Shown: piece by piece, positions 1 to 5,585 of the stretch
Position numbering within the stretch: the stretch's first letter is position 1
Layout: every line of letters starts with the position of its first letter
Notes under the pieces: generated by a model
Told to the model about the DNA's origin: nothing
Database searches by the model: none
What the model saw: only the letters and a program-made list of their open reading frames with translations
DNA from: an uncultured Lachnospiraceae bacterium
Lineage (GTDB): Bacteria; Bacillota_A; Clostridia; Lachnospirales; Lachnospiraceae
Direction of reading: 5' to 3'
Assembly: GCA_902795835.1 (NCBI GenBank)
Contig: CADBNA010000044.1
Coordinates: 1-6,806 of the forward strand
Length of the DNA: 6,806 bases
Made by a program: the position numbers and the translations under genes

Positions 1-130
1 CTAAAGTGTGTAAATATCCAGAAGGGAACCTCCGCAGCGTCGGTACTTAGCGAAAGCTTGCTTGAGCTTTAGTACCGCTACGCGAGGACAGAGCGCAAGC
101 GTTTCCCGTATGGATATTTATACACGATAG
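1..130. repeat. Long imperfect palindrome, MITE-like or repetitive extragenic element
   Basis: The two ends are inverted copies. Bases 6-20 (GTGTGTAAATATCCA) pair with 111-125 (TGGATATTTATACAC) with one G-T mismatch, and GGGAA at 24-28 pairs with TTCCC at 103-107. Similarity continues out to position 1 and position 130, so the left boundary may lie outside the window. Inside sits a second hairpin: CGGTACT at 41-47 with AGTACCG at 71-77, and AAAGC at 53-57 with GCTTT at 66-70. CCTC at 29-32 can also pair with GAGG at 84-87. There is no open reading frame of note. It lies downstream of the aminotransferase, so a transcript from that gene would fold here and the hairpin may act as a 3' end. No target-site duplication is visible. 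It could be a MITE, a REP-like element or a structured RNA; the sequence alone does not decide. Confidence 0.6.
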
Positions 131-181
131 TTTTTAATGCAACAGCCTCTTTCTTGCGAACCGATATTCTTTTTCTGAGAG

Positions 182-1375
182 TCAGACACCTTTTAATACA
201 TTCCCAAGAATTTCTATCCCCTGCCGGATTCTGTCTGGCGCCACGCCGCCAAAGCTCAGACGCATGCAGTTTGTTCCGGCTCCTTTCCTGTCCGCGAAGA
301 ATCCTTCACCCGGAACATAGGAGACCTTTGCCTTCATGGCTGCCGGCAGCAGCTCTGTCGTGTTGATACCATCCGGCAGCTCCACCCAGGAAAACAGGCC
401 TCCTTCCGGGAAAACACGTTTTGAGCCTGCGGGGAAGAACCGGTCGATCGATTCAATCATGGCATCCCTGCGAATGCGGTAGATCGAATTGACTTTTTCC
501 AGATGCTGCTGATAGTATCCGCGCCGGAAATACTCCTCACAGAGGACCTGTGAGATCTGCGGTGCGTGAGAATTCGTCGCGGTTTTTGCGTCGTACAGCT
601 TCCGGATGATGTAAGGCGCCGCATACACGAATCCCAGCCGGGCCCCGGGCGAGAAAATCTTTGAAAAGCTGCTGGCCAGTACCGTGTGCCCGGTCTGGTC
701 ATAAGATTTGATATAGGGCAGGGAAGAGCCGGAATAGCGCAGATCCCGGTACGGGTCATCCTCGATGATCAGCACGTCATACCGGCTGCCCAGTTCTGCG
801 ACCTGCGGCCTTCTCTCCGCGCTGAGGGTGCGGCCAGTCGGATTCTGGAAGGTGGGGATGACGTAGGCCATCTTCGGATGATATTTCTGCATCTTTTCTT
901 CCAGGTCTTCCGGCACGATGCCGTCATCATCCATGTCTACCGGGATACACTTCGCCTGGAACATGTCAAAAATCTCGATACAGTGTACGAAGCTGGGAGA
1001 TTCCACCAGGATCACATCTCCCGGATTGATAAACATCTGACAGAGAAGGTTGACCGTTTCCAGTCCTCCGCTGACGATCATGATCTCTTCCGGGTCTGCC
1101 AGAAGCCCGTGGGGACGAAGCAGAGTGTCCGCTACTGCCTGCCGCAGGCCGGGGCTGCCGGAAGGCTTTCCGTACTGCATCGCCTCGATCCCCCTGGAAT
1201 CACTGCGGATCACATCATTGGCGATTTCACGGAGCAGATCCACAGGGAGGGCTTCCGCCGCGGGGGCGCCTCCGCTGAAGGAGATGATTTCCGGGTCGGT
1301 CATAGACTGAAAAAGACCGCGAACAACCTCCGCGGTTTTTTCCATGTACAGAACACGCTCAGCATATTGTGGCAT
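182..1375 (-). CDS. PLP-dependent aminotransferase, class I/II (fold type I)
   Basis: This 397-residue enzyme should transfer an amino group between an amino acid and a 2-oxo acid in the cytoplasm, using pyridoxal phosphate. From the ATG start the visible motifs are: an N-terminal SFSGGAP segment typical of the 2-aminoadipate/LysN-like branch; SGGLE near 102-106; NPTG at 178-181; EDDPY at 205-209, holding the cofactor-binding Asp and Tyr; SFSK with the Schiff-base lysine K239; and MRLSF with the carboxylate-binding arginine R372. There is no N-terminal GntR helix-turn-helix, so it is not a MocR regulator. A GTG eight codons upstream (1399) would extend the frame, but AAAGGCGGA sits correctly in front of the ATG at 1375. 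The gene follows the kinase on the same strand after 110 bases and has a candidate promoter of its own. Specificity is not readable; aromatic, branched-chain and aminoadipate substrates are all possible in this family. Confidence 0.92.
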   Translation of the reverse strand: MPQYAERVLYMEKTAEVVRGLFQSMTDPEIISFSGGAPAAEALPVDLLREIANDVIRSDSRGIEAMQYGKPSGSPGLRQAVADTLLRPHGLLADPEEIMIVSGGLETVNLLCQMFINPGDVILVESPSFVHCIEIFDMFQAKCIPVDMDDDGIVPEDLEEKMQKYHPKMAYVIPTFQNPTGRTLSAERRPQVAELGSRYDVLIIEDDPYRDLRYSGSSLPYIKSYDQTGHTVLASSFSKIFSPGARLGFVYAAPYIIRKLYDAKTATNSHAPQISQVLCEEYFRRGYYQQHLEKVNSIYRIRRDAMIESIDRFFPAGSKRVFPEGGLFSWVELPDGINTTELLPAAMKAKVSYVPGEGFFADRKGAGTNCMRLSFGGVAPDRIRQGIEILGNVLKGV

Positions 1376-1379
1376 ACAT

Positions 1380-1388
1380 TCCGCCTTT
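1380..1388 (-). promoter_or_regulatory. Ribosome binding site deciding the aminotransferase start
   Basis: The minus strand reads AAAGGCGGA, ending four bases before the ATG at 1375 (AGG is eight bases away). This site lies inside the reading frame that a GTG at 1399 would open, so it favours the ATG over the upstream GTG. Confidence 0.6.
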
Positions 1389-1436
1389 CTGAACAGCACT
1401 TTTTAATCTATTCTGTGTTGATAAGAAGCGGTTTAT

Positions 1437-1465
1437 ATTTTATGCAATATACATCGAAAACACAA
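1437..1465 (-). promoter_or_regulatory. Candidate sigma-A promoter for the aminotransferase
   Basis: On the minus strand TTGTGT (1465-1460) is followed after 17 bases by TAAAAT (1442-1437). The -10 matches consensus at five of six positions and the -35 at three of six. Transcription would begin near 1430, leaving a 5' untranslated region of about 55 bases before the ATG at 1375. The segment between the kinase stop and this gene (1376-1485) is AT-rich and shows no convincing terminator hairpin, so read-through from the upstream operon is also possible. Confidence 0.4.
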
Positions 1466-1485
1466 GTTTAAATTCATTCACAGTT

Positions 1486-2916
1486 TCAGCCGAACAGTTC
1501 ACTGCTTTTCATGAGAAGAGGATCTGTGTACGTGGTAATGCTCTCATAAACCGGCATCAGCCGCTTATAGACCGCCGCGTCAGCGGGATCCGGCGTGAAT
1601 CTGGCACCTTCGCGGACCATATGAGACACAGCCTCTTCAAAGGAAGCGTATACGCCCAGCCCGGCCGCCGCGCAGATGGCTGCGCCCAGTCCGGCTGCGC
1701 CTGTCACGGCATTCCGGATGGCGTCTCTGCCGAAAACATCCGCAAAAATCTGCATGAACAGGTCGCTCTGCGCCCCTCCGCCGGTAATGATCAGCTTTCC
1801 GAGAGATGCCCGGACTTCTCGGAGCATATCATCGGTATGCTTTTTCATGGTCATGGCGATGGCTTCGAGAATAGAGCGGTAGATATGGGCACGTGTATGG
1901 CGGCCGTCAAAGCCGATCATGATCCCTTTGCGATAGGGCGTGTCCACGTCCGCAAGCCAGTGGAGAACGGTCATCAGGCCGTCGGAGCCTGCGCTGACAG
2001 CTGCCGCCTCCCGGCCGAGGAGTTCCTCTGCCGACAACCCCTGTTCTTCGGCGATTCTCAGGAACCCTTCTCCGAGCACATCCCGGAACCAGCTGACGGT
2101 CCACATGCCCCGGCGGATCCCGTTGCTGTCATAGAGATACTTTCCCGGCACACTGGAAAACTTTGGCCATGCATAGGATGTTCCCCTGAGATTCTCCCTG
2201 CCCTCCATCATGGCAGTCGTGTAGGTCCCCAGAGAGATACAGACCGTGTCTGGCCCCATGCATCCGGATCCGAGTCCTTCGACGGCTTTGTCGTTGCCGG
2301 TCGCCACTACGGGCAGACCTGCCGGCAGGCCGGTTGCCTCCGATGCTTCCTCCGTGACATATCCCAGGATATCTCCGGGCATCACAAGATCGAACAGCAT
2401 ATCACGCGGCATGCCGGTCGCCTCATAGGCAGCCGGGTCATCTGACCACTGCCAGCGGTCCGCGTCCACAGGCCATCCGTACTCATAATTGGAGATGGTG
2501 TCTTTTTTTTCTCCGGTCAGCCGGAAGGTGATATACCCCGATGAGGCAGTGATATACCGCACATCCGCATTCTCATGGGAATACGGGCGGGACATCCGGA
2601 TATCCATCCAGGACAGGGCAGGCTGGGCGAGCATGCCGTCAGACCGCAGGTAGGCGCGGCAGCAGCGGATCGTGCACAGGCCGATTCCCAGGATATCAGC
2701 CGGGTCTCCCTGAAAGCGGTTCATACAGTCGCGGGATGCCGTACAGACAGCATCCCACCAGTCATCGCCCGGATGCTCTACATAGCCGGGCTGCGGGAGC
2801 ACATACGGCCGGAGAGGCGCTTTTCCCTCGCAGATGACCGTCCCTTTCGTATCAAAGACGGTAATCTTTGCGCTTTGTGATCCTTCATCGATTCCAATCA
2901 GATATTTTTCACTCAT
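1486..2916 (-). CDS. ygcE: FGGY-family carbohydrate kinase (YgcE-like)
   Basis: This 476-residue protein is a cytoplasmic ATP-dependent kinase of the family that includes xylulokinase, gluconokinase and glycerol kinase; the length is normal. The N-terminal ATPase motif is GIDEGSQSAK (8-17), where most relatives have a GxDxGTxxxK pattern. WMDIR (103-107) lies in the sugar-binding region. ATGNDKAVEGLGSG (205-218) carries the presumed catalytic base D209. SLGTYTT (228-234) is the second phosphate loop, and ITGGGAQSDLFMQIFAD (377-393) matches the C-terminal FGGY signature. The start ATG is preceded by AGGGG and lies 11 bases after the stop of the dehydrogenase gene, so the two form an operon. The symbol rests on family plus neighbourhood: E. 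coli ygcE is an FGGY kinase near ygcW and ygcU. The substrate is unknown; a polyol, ketose or sugar acid is likely. Confidence 0.9.
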   Translation of the reverse strand: MSEKYLIGIDEGSQSAKITVFDTKGTVICEGKAPLRPYVLPQPGYVEHPGDDWWDAVCTASRDCMNRFQGDPADILGIGLCTIRCCRAYLRSDGMLAQPALSWMDIRMSRPYSHENADVRYITASSGYITFRLTGEKKDTISNYEYGWPVDADRWQWSDDPAAYEATGMPRDMLFDLVMPGDILGYVTEEASEATGLPAGLPVVATGNDKAVEGLGSGCMGPDTVCISLGTYTTAMMEGRENLRGTSYAWPKFSSVPGKYLYDSNGIRRGMWTVSWFRDVLGEGFLRIAEEQGLSAEELLGREAAAVSAGSDGLMTVLHWLADVDTPYRKGIMIGFDGRHTRAHIYRSILEAIAMTMKKHTDDMLREVRASLGKLIITGGGAQSDLFMQIFADVFGRDAIRNAVTGAAGLGAAICAAAGLGVYASFEEAVSHMVREGARFTPDPADAAVYKRLMPVYESITTYTDPLLMKSSELFG

Positions 2917-2927
2917 TTTCTGCCCCT

Positions 2928-3719
2928 TCAGCGCACCAGATAGCCGCCGTCTACGACAAGAATCGTTCCATTTACATAATCAGAAGCCTTGCTGGCAAGG
3001 AAAACCATGGCCCCCATGAGATCCTGGCGCTCGCCCCAGCGGTCAGCCGGGATGTGCTCCCTGATTTTTCTGTATCTGGGATCATCCTCGTTTCCGCTGC
3101 CGGTGGAGGCTGTCAGTGCCGTCTGGAAATAGCCCGGGGCGATCCCGTTGACCGTGATGCCGTATTGCCCGAGCTCGTCCGCATAGGCCTTTGTAAGGCC
3201 TGCCAGGCCGGCCTTCATAGCCGCGTAGGCCGGAGACCCCAGACCGCCCAGGAAGGAGAAGAGGGAACAGATATTGATAATGCGGCCGCTGCGCTGCGGA
3301 ATCATATAGCGGGCGACGGCATGGCTCAGGTCAAAGGCGCCTGTGAGGTTGATGGCTATCATGGGATCCCACTTATCCCTTCCGAAGTCCAGCACATCCG
3401 CGATCAGGCAGATGCCGGCGCAGTTGACCAGGATGTCAATGCTGCCGAACTCCTCTGCGCACGCATCAGCCACCCTGTCACAGATGCCGTCTTCCGTGAT
3501 GTCCCCGAGCATGAAGGCATATTTCACGCCGCAGGCCTCAATGAGCTTCCGTGTTGTCCCGTCATCGTCCACTGCCGCAAAGACAAAGATGTTGGCGCCC
3601 GCTTTGGCAAGAGCCAGGGCAAAGGCCTGGCCGAGGCCGCTGACGCCGCCGGTCACAATGGCATTTTTTCCTTTCAGTGAAAAGAAATCAAGACTGAAAT
3701 CATCAATATTCTTTAACAT
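2928..3719 (-). CDS. ygcW: Short-chain dehydrogenase/reductase (YgcW-like)
   Basis: This 263-residue, single-domain classical SDR would interconvert a hydroxyl and a carbonyl with NAD(P)H in the cytoplasm. Visible motifs are: TGGVSGLG (23-30), the nucleotide-binding glycine loop; NCAG (99-102), a variant of NNAG; catalytic N124; S152; and the Y165-x3-K169 pair in PAYAAMKA. NGIAPGYF (191-198) follows. The FFSLKGK start, the LDFGRDKWDPMI stretch and the VVDGGYLVR end match my memory of E. coli YgcW very closely, which makes the symbol fairly safe. The frame is open upstream to 3830, but that part is the untranslated leader. The ATG at 3719 has GGGAGG nine bases ahead of it and lies just after the leader terminator. 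It is the first gene of the minus-strand operon and the kinase follows after 11 bases. The physiological substrate is not established; related SDRs act on keto-sugar acids and polyols. Confidence 0.94.
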   Translation of the reverse strand: MLKNIDDFSLDFFSLKGKNAIVTGGVSGLGQAFALALAKAGANIFVFAAVDDDGTTRKLIEACGVKYAFMLGDITEDGICDRVADACAEEFGSIDILVNCAGICLIADVLDFGRDKWDPMIAINLTGAFDLSHAVARYMIPQRSGRIINICSLFSFLGGLGSPAYAAMKAGLAGLTKAYADELGQYGITVNGIAPGYFQTALTASTGSGNEDDPRYRKIREHIPADRWGERQDLMGAMVFLASKASDYVNGTILVVDGGYLVR

Positions 3720-3740
3720 AGCTTTCGTCCTCCCTGCTTT

Positions 3741-3791
3741 AAAAAAAGAAGGAATGCCGGACAGACAAAAAAGCCTGCCGGCATTACCTCC
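3741..3791 (-). terminator. Leader intrinsic terminator upstream of ygcW-ygcE
   Basis: On the minus strand AATGCCGG (3785-3778) pairs perfectly with CCGGCATT (3760-3753). Inside it, CAGGC pairs with GTCTG around a T-rich loop. The base of the stem can extend through GGAG (3790-3787) with CTTC (3751-3748), which reaches a run of seven T (3747-3741). It lies between the promoter and the start codon at 3719, so it would stop transcription before the gene unless the hairpin is prevented. Its 5' arm overlaps the 3' arm of the upstream stem (3788-3783), so the two structures exclude each other. Confidence 0.75.
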
Positions 3792-3813
3792 TCTCTGCAA
3801 TCTCTCCGGTAAT
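3783..3813 (-). promoter_or_regulatory. Putative antiterminator stem-loop of the ygcW leader
   Basis: On the minus strand ATTACC (3813-3808) pairs exactly with GGTAAT (3788-3783), closing the 19-base purine loop GGAGAGATTGCAGAGAGGA. The structure begins at about the predicted transcription start, so it is the first thing made. Its 3' arm is part of the terminator stem. The plus-strand leader at 3987-4016 has the same arrangement and the same GGAGAGAT plus AGAGAG loop elements, while the outer stem bases differ but still pair. I infer a protein-binding antiterminator. A GlpP/YgcP-type protein is the leading candidate because E. coli ygcP lies in the equivalent cluster. Confidence 0.6.
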
Positions 3814-3820
3814 TGAGTTG

Positions 3821-3849
3821 AAAATACCATTTCGCATAATAGCTGTCAA
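3821..3849 (-). promoter_or_regulatory. Sigma-A promoter for ygcW-ygcE
   Basis: The minus strand reads TTGACA (3849-3844), a 17-base spacer, then TATTTT (3826-3821). The -35 is perfect and the -10 matches four of six. The predicted start is near 3814, immediately at the 5' arm of the putative antiterminator, giving a leader of about 95 bases. It faces away from the ygcU promoter, with about 100 bases between the two -35 boxes. Confidence 0.75.
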
Positions 3850-3912
3850 TGGTTTTTTGCTCCATTTGACGAATCGGCGAAGGATTTGCGTGACAAGCCG
3901 GACTGAAACGAG

Positions 3913-3948
3913 AAAAACTGCCAATAACAGGCCGGAAAATCAGTTTTT
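3913..3948. promoter_or_regulatory. Inverted repeat next to the ygcU -35 box, possible operator
   Basis: AAAAACTG (3913-3920) and CAGTTTTT (3941-3948) are perfect 8-base inverted copies separated by 20 bases, ending two bases before the -35 at 3951. The position suits an activator or DNA-bending site. The arms are A/T-rich, so chance is a real possibility. The rest of the segment between the two promoters (3850-3950) shows no catabolite-repression (cre) box that I could recognise. Confidence 0.3.
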
Positions 3949-3950
3949 GA

Positions 3951-3979
3951 TTGACAATTCTGACAGCGTTGCCTATACT
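3951..3979 (+). promoter_or_regulatory. Sigma-A promoter for ygcU and downstream genes
   Basis: TTGACA (3951-3956), a 17-base spacer, then TATACT (3974-3979): a perfect -35 and a -10 matching five of six. The predicted start is about A3986, one base before the antiterminator stem, giving a leader of about 110 bases. Such a strong core promoter, followed directly by a terminator, implies that control acts mainly after initiation. Confidence 0.85.
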
Positions 3980-3986
3980 AAAAGCA

Positions 3987-4016
3987 GGTTACGGAGAGAT
4001 GATAGAGAGAGTAACC
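3987..4016 (+). promoter_or_regulatory. Putative antiterminator stem-loop of the ygcU leader
   Basis: GGTTAC (3987-3992) pairs exactly with GTAACC (4011-4016) around the 18-base purine loop GGAGAGATGATAGAGAGA. Bases 4013-4016 are also the start of the terminator 5' arm, so forming this stem would block the terminator. The size (30 bases) and overlap recall the geometry of BglG/SacT-type antiterminator targets, but the sequence does not match their consensus as I know it. The same structure appears in the opposite leader at 3783-3813. Confidence 0.6.
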
Positions 4017-4057
4017 CGTTCGGCGCAGGTCTTTTTTGCGTGGAGCGGGTTTTTTTT
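4013..4057 (+). terminator. Leader intrinsic terminator upstream of ygcU
   Basis: AACCCG (4013-4018) pairs with CGGGTT (4046-4051). The stem continues through TTC with GGA (4043-4045 side), and then CGCA (4024-4027) pairs with TGCG (4037-4040). It is followed directly by an uninterrupted T run ending at 4057. It lies about 40 bases before the ygcU start codon, downstream of the promoter, so it acts as an attenuator and not as the end of a gene. No gene precedes it on this strand. Confidence 0.8.
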
Positions 4058-4095
4058 ATCCCCATAAAAATGCAGGGAGATGAAAGGAGAGCGTT

Positions 4096-5565
4096 ATGTC
4101 CGGATTGTCCAGAACAGAAATCGCAGAAGAACTGATCCGCCTGACCGGACCGGAGCAGGTGGTTACGGATGAAGAGATCCTGAAGGAGAGCAGCCTGGAC
4201 CGGTACCGGAAGTTTGAACAGTGCCATCAGGTCTATACCCGTCCCATTCCCGCGGCAGTTGTGTATGCACACAGCACGGACGAAGTGTCTGCCATACTGA
4301 AATTCGCGGATGAGAACGGAATCAATATTGTGCCCCGTACGGGTCAGTCCGCCATTGAAGGCGGTCTGGAGACGGCTGTGGAGAATTCTGTCGTCCTGGA
4401 CGGGTCTGCCATGAATCAGATCCTGTCCATTGATACGGAGAACATGCAGGTGACATGTCAGTGCGGCGTACCGCTCCAGGACCTGGATGACCGTCTCCGC
4501 GCCATGGGCTATACGACCGGCCATTCACCCCAGTCCAAGCCGCTGGCACAGATGGGCGGTCTGGTGGCCACCAGGAGCATCGGCCAGTTTTCCACTCTTT
4601 ACGGGGGAATCGAAGAAATGCTGGTGGGCTGTGAAGTCGTCTTCCCGGGCGGAAAAGTCTGCCGGATCAAAAATGTCCCGAGACGCTCGGTGGGGCCTGA
4701 CATCCGGCATATTGTGCTGGGCAATGAAGGCGCGCTGTGCTTTATCACCGAGGTAACAGTCAAGATCTATCGGTACCGGCCGGAGAACAACATTTACCTG
4801 GGCTACCGGATCGGCAGCATGAAGGACGGATTTGACGCGCTCCGGGCGGTGATGGTCGAAGGATACCGTCCTTCCGTGGCCAGACTGTATGATGTAGCTG
4901 ACTCTGCATCCCACTTTGACTGGGCGGAGGGCAAGAATGTCATCCTGTTTATGACGGAAGGACCCAAAGCCGTCTCCGAGGTTTCGGCTAAGGGAATTGA
5001 CGAGATCGTCAGGACATTTCCCAATGTCACTCCGGTGGATCCGGTATGGATCGAGAAATGGTTTGCCCATCTGAACTGGGGGCCGGAGCAGATCGCCCAG
5101 GAGAGAGAGGAGATCCTCGCGACGGACAATATCGGCATTACCACGGAGATCTCCGGCTGCTGGAGCTCTATGAATGACATCTACGAATCAGTCATGAGCC
5201 GTCTTCAGAATGAAGTTCCCGACCTGACGATGATCGGTGCGCATTCCTCCCACAGCTATATCAACGGCACGAATATCTATTTTACCTATTACTATAATGT
5301 CGTAGACTGCCGCCCGGAGGATGAGATCAACAAGTACCACAATCTGATCAACCGCATTATCTGCGAAGAGACGGTGCGGTTCGGCGGATCCATTGCCCAC
5401 CACCACGGACTGGGAAAGGCCAGGGCTCACTATGTGTATGAAGAATACGGCTCTTCCGTCTATATGTTGGAGAAGCTGAAAGAGGCCTTTGACCCGCATC
5501 ATGTCATGAACATGGGCACATTGCTTCCGCTTTCCAGGAACGAAGAGAATCCCTGGATTTTCTGA
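4096..5565 (+). CDS. ygcU: FAD-linked oxidase/dehydrogenase (YgcU-like)
   Basis: This 489-residue cytoplasmic flavoprotein belongs to the vanillyl-alcohol-oxidase/GlcD/alkyl-DHAP-synthase superfamily. The N-terminal half is the FAD-binding domain: PRTGQSAIEGG (80-90) is the phosphate-binding loop, GGLVATRSIGQFSTLYG (154-170) and LGNEGALCFITEVTVK (208-223) are further FAD contacts. The C-terminal half is the substrate cap, with RLYD (263-266) and GGSIAHHHGLGKAR (430-443). The triple histidine (435-437) resembles the active-site motif of alkyl-DHAP synthase. FDPHHVMNMG (465-474) is the usual C-terminal flavin-proximal motif. Long stretches such as MGGLVATRSIGQFSTLYG agree with my memory of E. 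coli YgcU. The ATG has GGAG six bases ahead. The EtfB-like gene begins 20 bases downstream, which suggests electrons pass from the flavin to an Etf, as in lactate dehydrogenase-Etf systems. The substrate is probably a hydroxy acid or sugar-derived alcohol, but is unknown. Confidence 0.95.
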   Translation: MSGLSRTEIAEELIRLTGPEQVVTDEEILKESSLDRYRKFEQCHQVYTRPIPAAVVYAHSTDEVSAILKFADENGINIVPRTGQSAIEGGLETAVENSVVLDGSAMNQILSIDTENMQVTCQCGVPLQDLDDRLRAMGYTTGHSPQSKPLAQMGGLVATRSIGQFSTLYGGIEEMLVGCEVVFPGGKVCRIKNVPRRSVGPDIRHIVLGNEGALCFITEVTVKIYRYRPENNIYLGYRIGSMKDGFDALRAVMVEGYRPSVARLYDVADSASHFDWAEGKNVILFMTEGPKAVSEVSAKGIDEIVRTFPNVTPVDPVWIEKWFAHLNWGPEQIAQEREEILATDNIGITTEISGCWSSMNDIYESVMSRLQNEVPDLTMIGAHSSHSYINGTNIYFTYYYNVVDCRPEDEINKYHNLINRIICEETVRFGGSIAHHHGLGKARAHYVYEEYGSSVYMLEKLKEAFDPHHVMNMGTLLPLSRNEENPWIF

Positions 5566-5571
5566 GAGATT

Positions 5572-5579
5572 GGGGGGAG
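5572..5579 (+). promoter_or_regulatory. Ribosome binding site supporting a GTG start
   Basis: GGGGGGAG ends six bases before GTG at 5586. The frame opened there is the one carrying the EtfB homology and its first residues (MRILVCFHT) look like a normal EtfB N-terminus, so GTG is the start even though no ATG is available nearby. Confidence 0.8.
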
Positions 5580-5585
5580 AGCCTG

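Noticed and set aside
686..1471. Long plus-strand open frame opposite the aminotransferase
   Set aside because: It is an antisense shadow of a gene with clear catalytic motifs, and has no recognisable domain or ribosome binding site.
2868..3680. Long plus-strand open frame opposite the SDR
   Set aside because: It is a shadow of GC-rich codons in the real gene; its translation has no recognisable family features.
3713..3784. Possible 23-residue leader peptide on the minus strand starting ATG at 3784 after AGGAGG, with its stop overlapping the ygcW start
   Set aside because: The AGGAGG is only two bases from the ATG, which is too close; the frame is just the terminator hairpin read as codons, and the plus-strand leader has no equivalent.
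3720..3830. N-terminal extension of the SDR to a start at 3830
   Set aside because: The extra 37 codons cover the leader terminator and antiterminator and have no SDR similarity; GGGAGG marks the ATG at 3719.
3987..4016. Classical BglG/LicT RAT sequence or T-box leader
   Set aside because: The overlap geometry is similar, but the RAT consensus bases are absent, and there is no T-box sequence or long specifier-loop structure in a leader this short.
4070..4098. Upstream ATG at 4070 before ygcU
   Set aside because: It is out of frame with ygcU and has no ribosome binding site; the ATG at 4096 has a well-placed GGAG.
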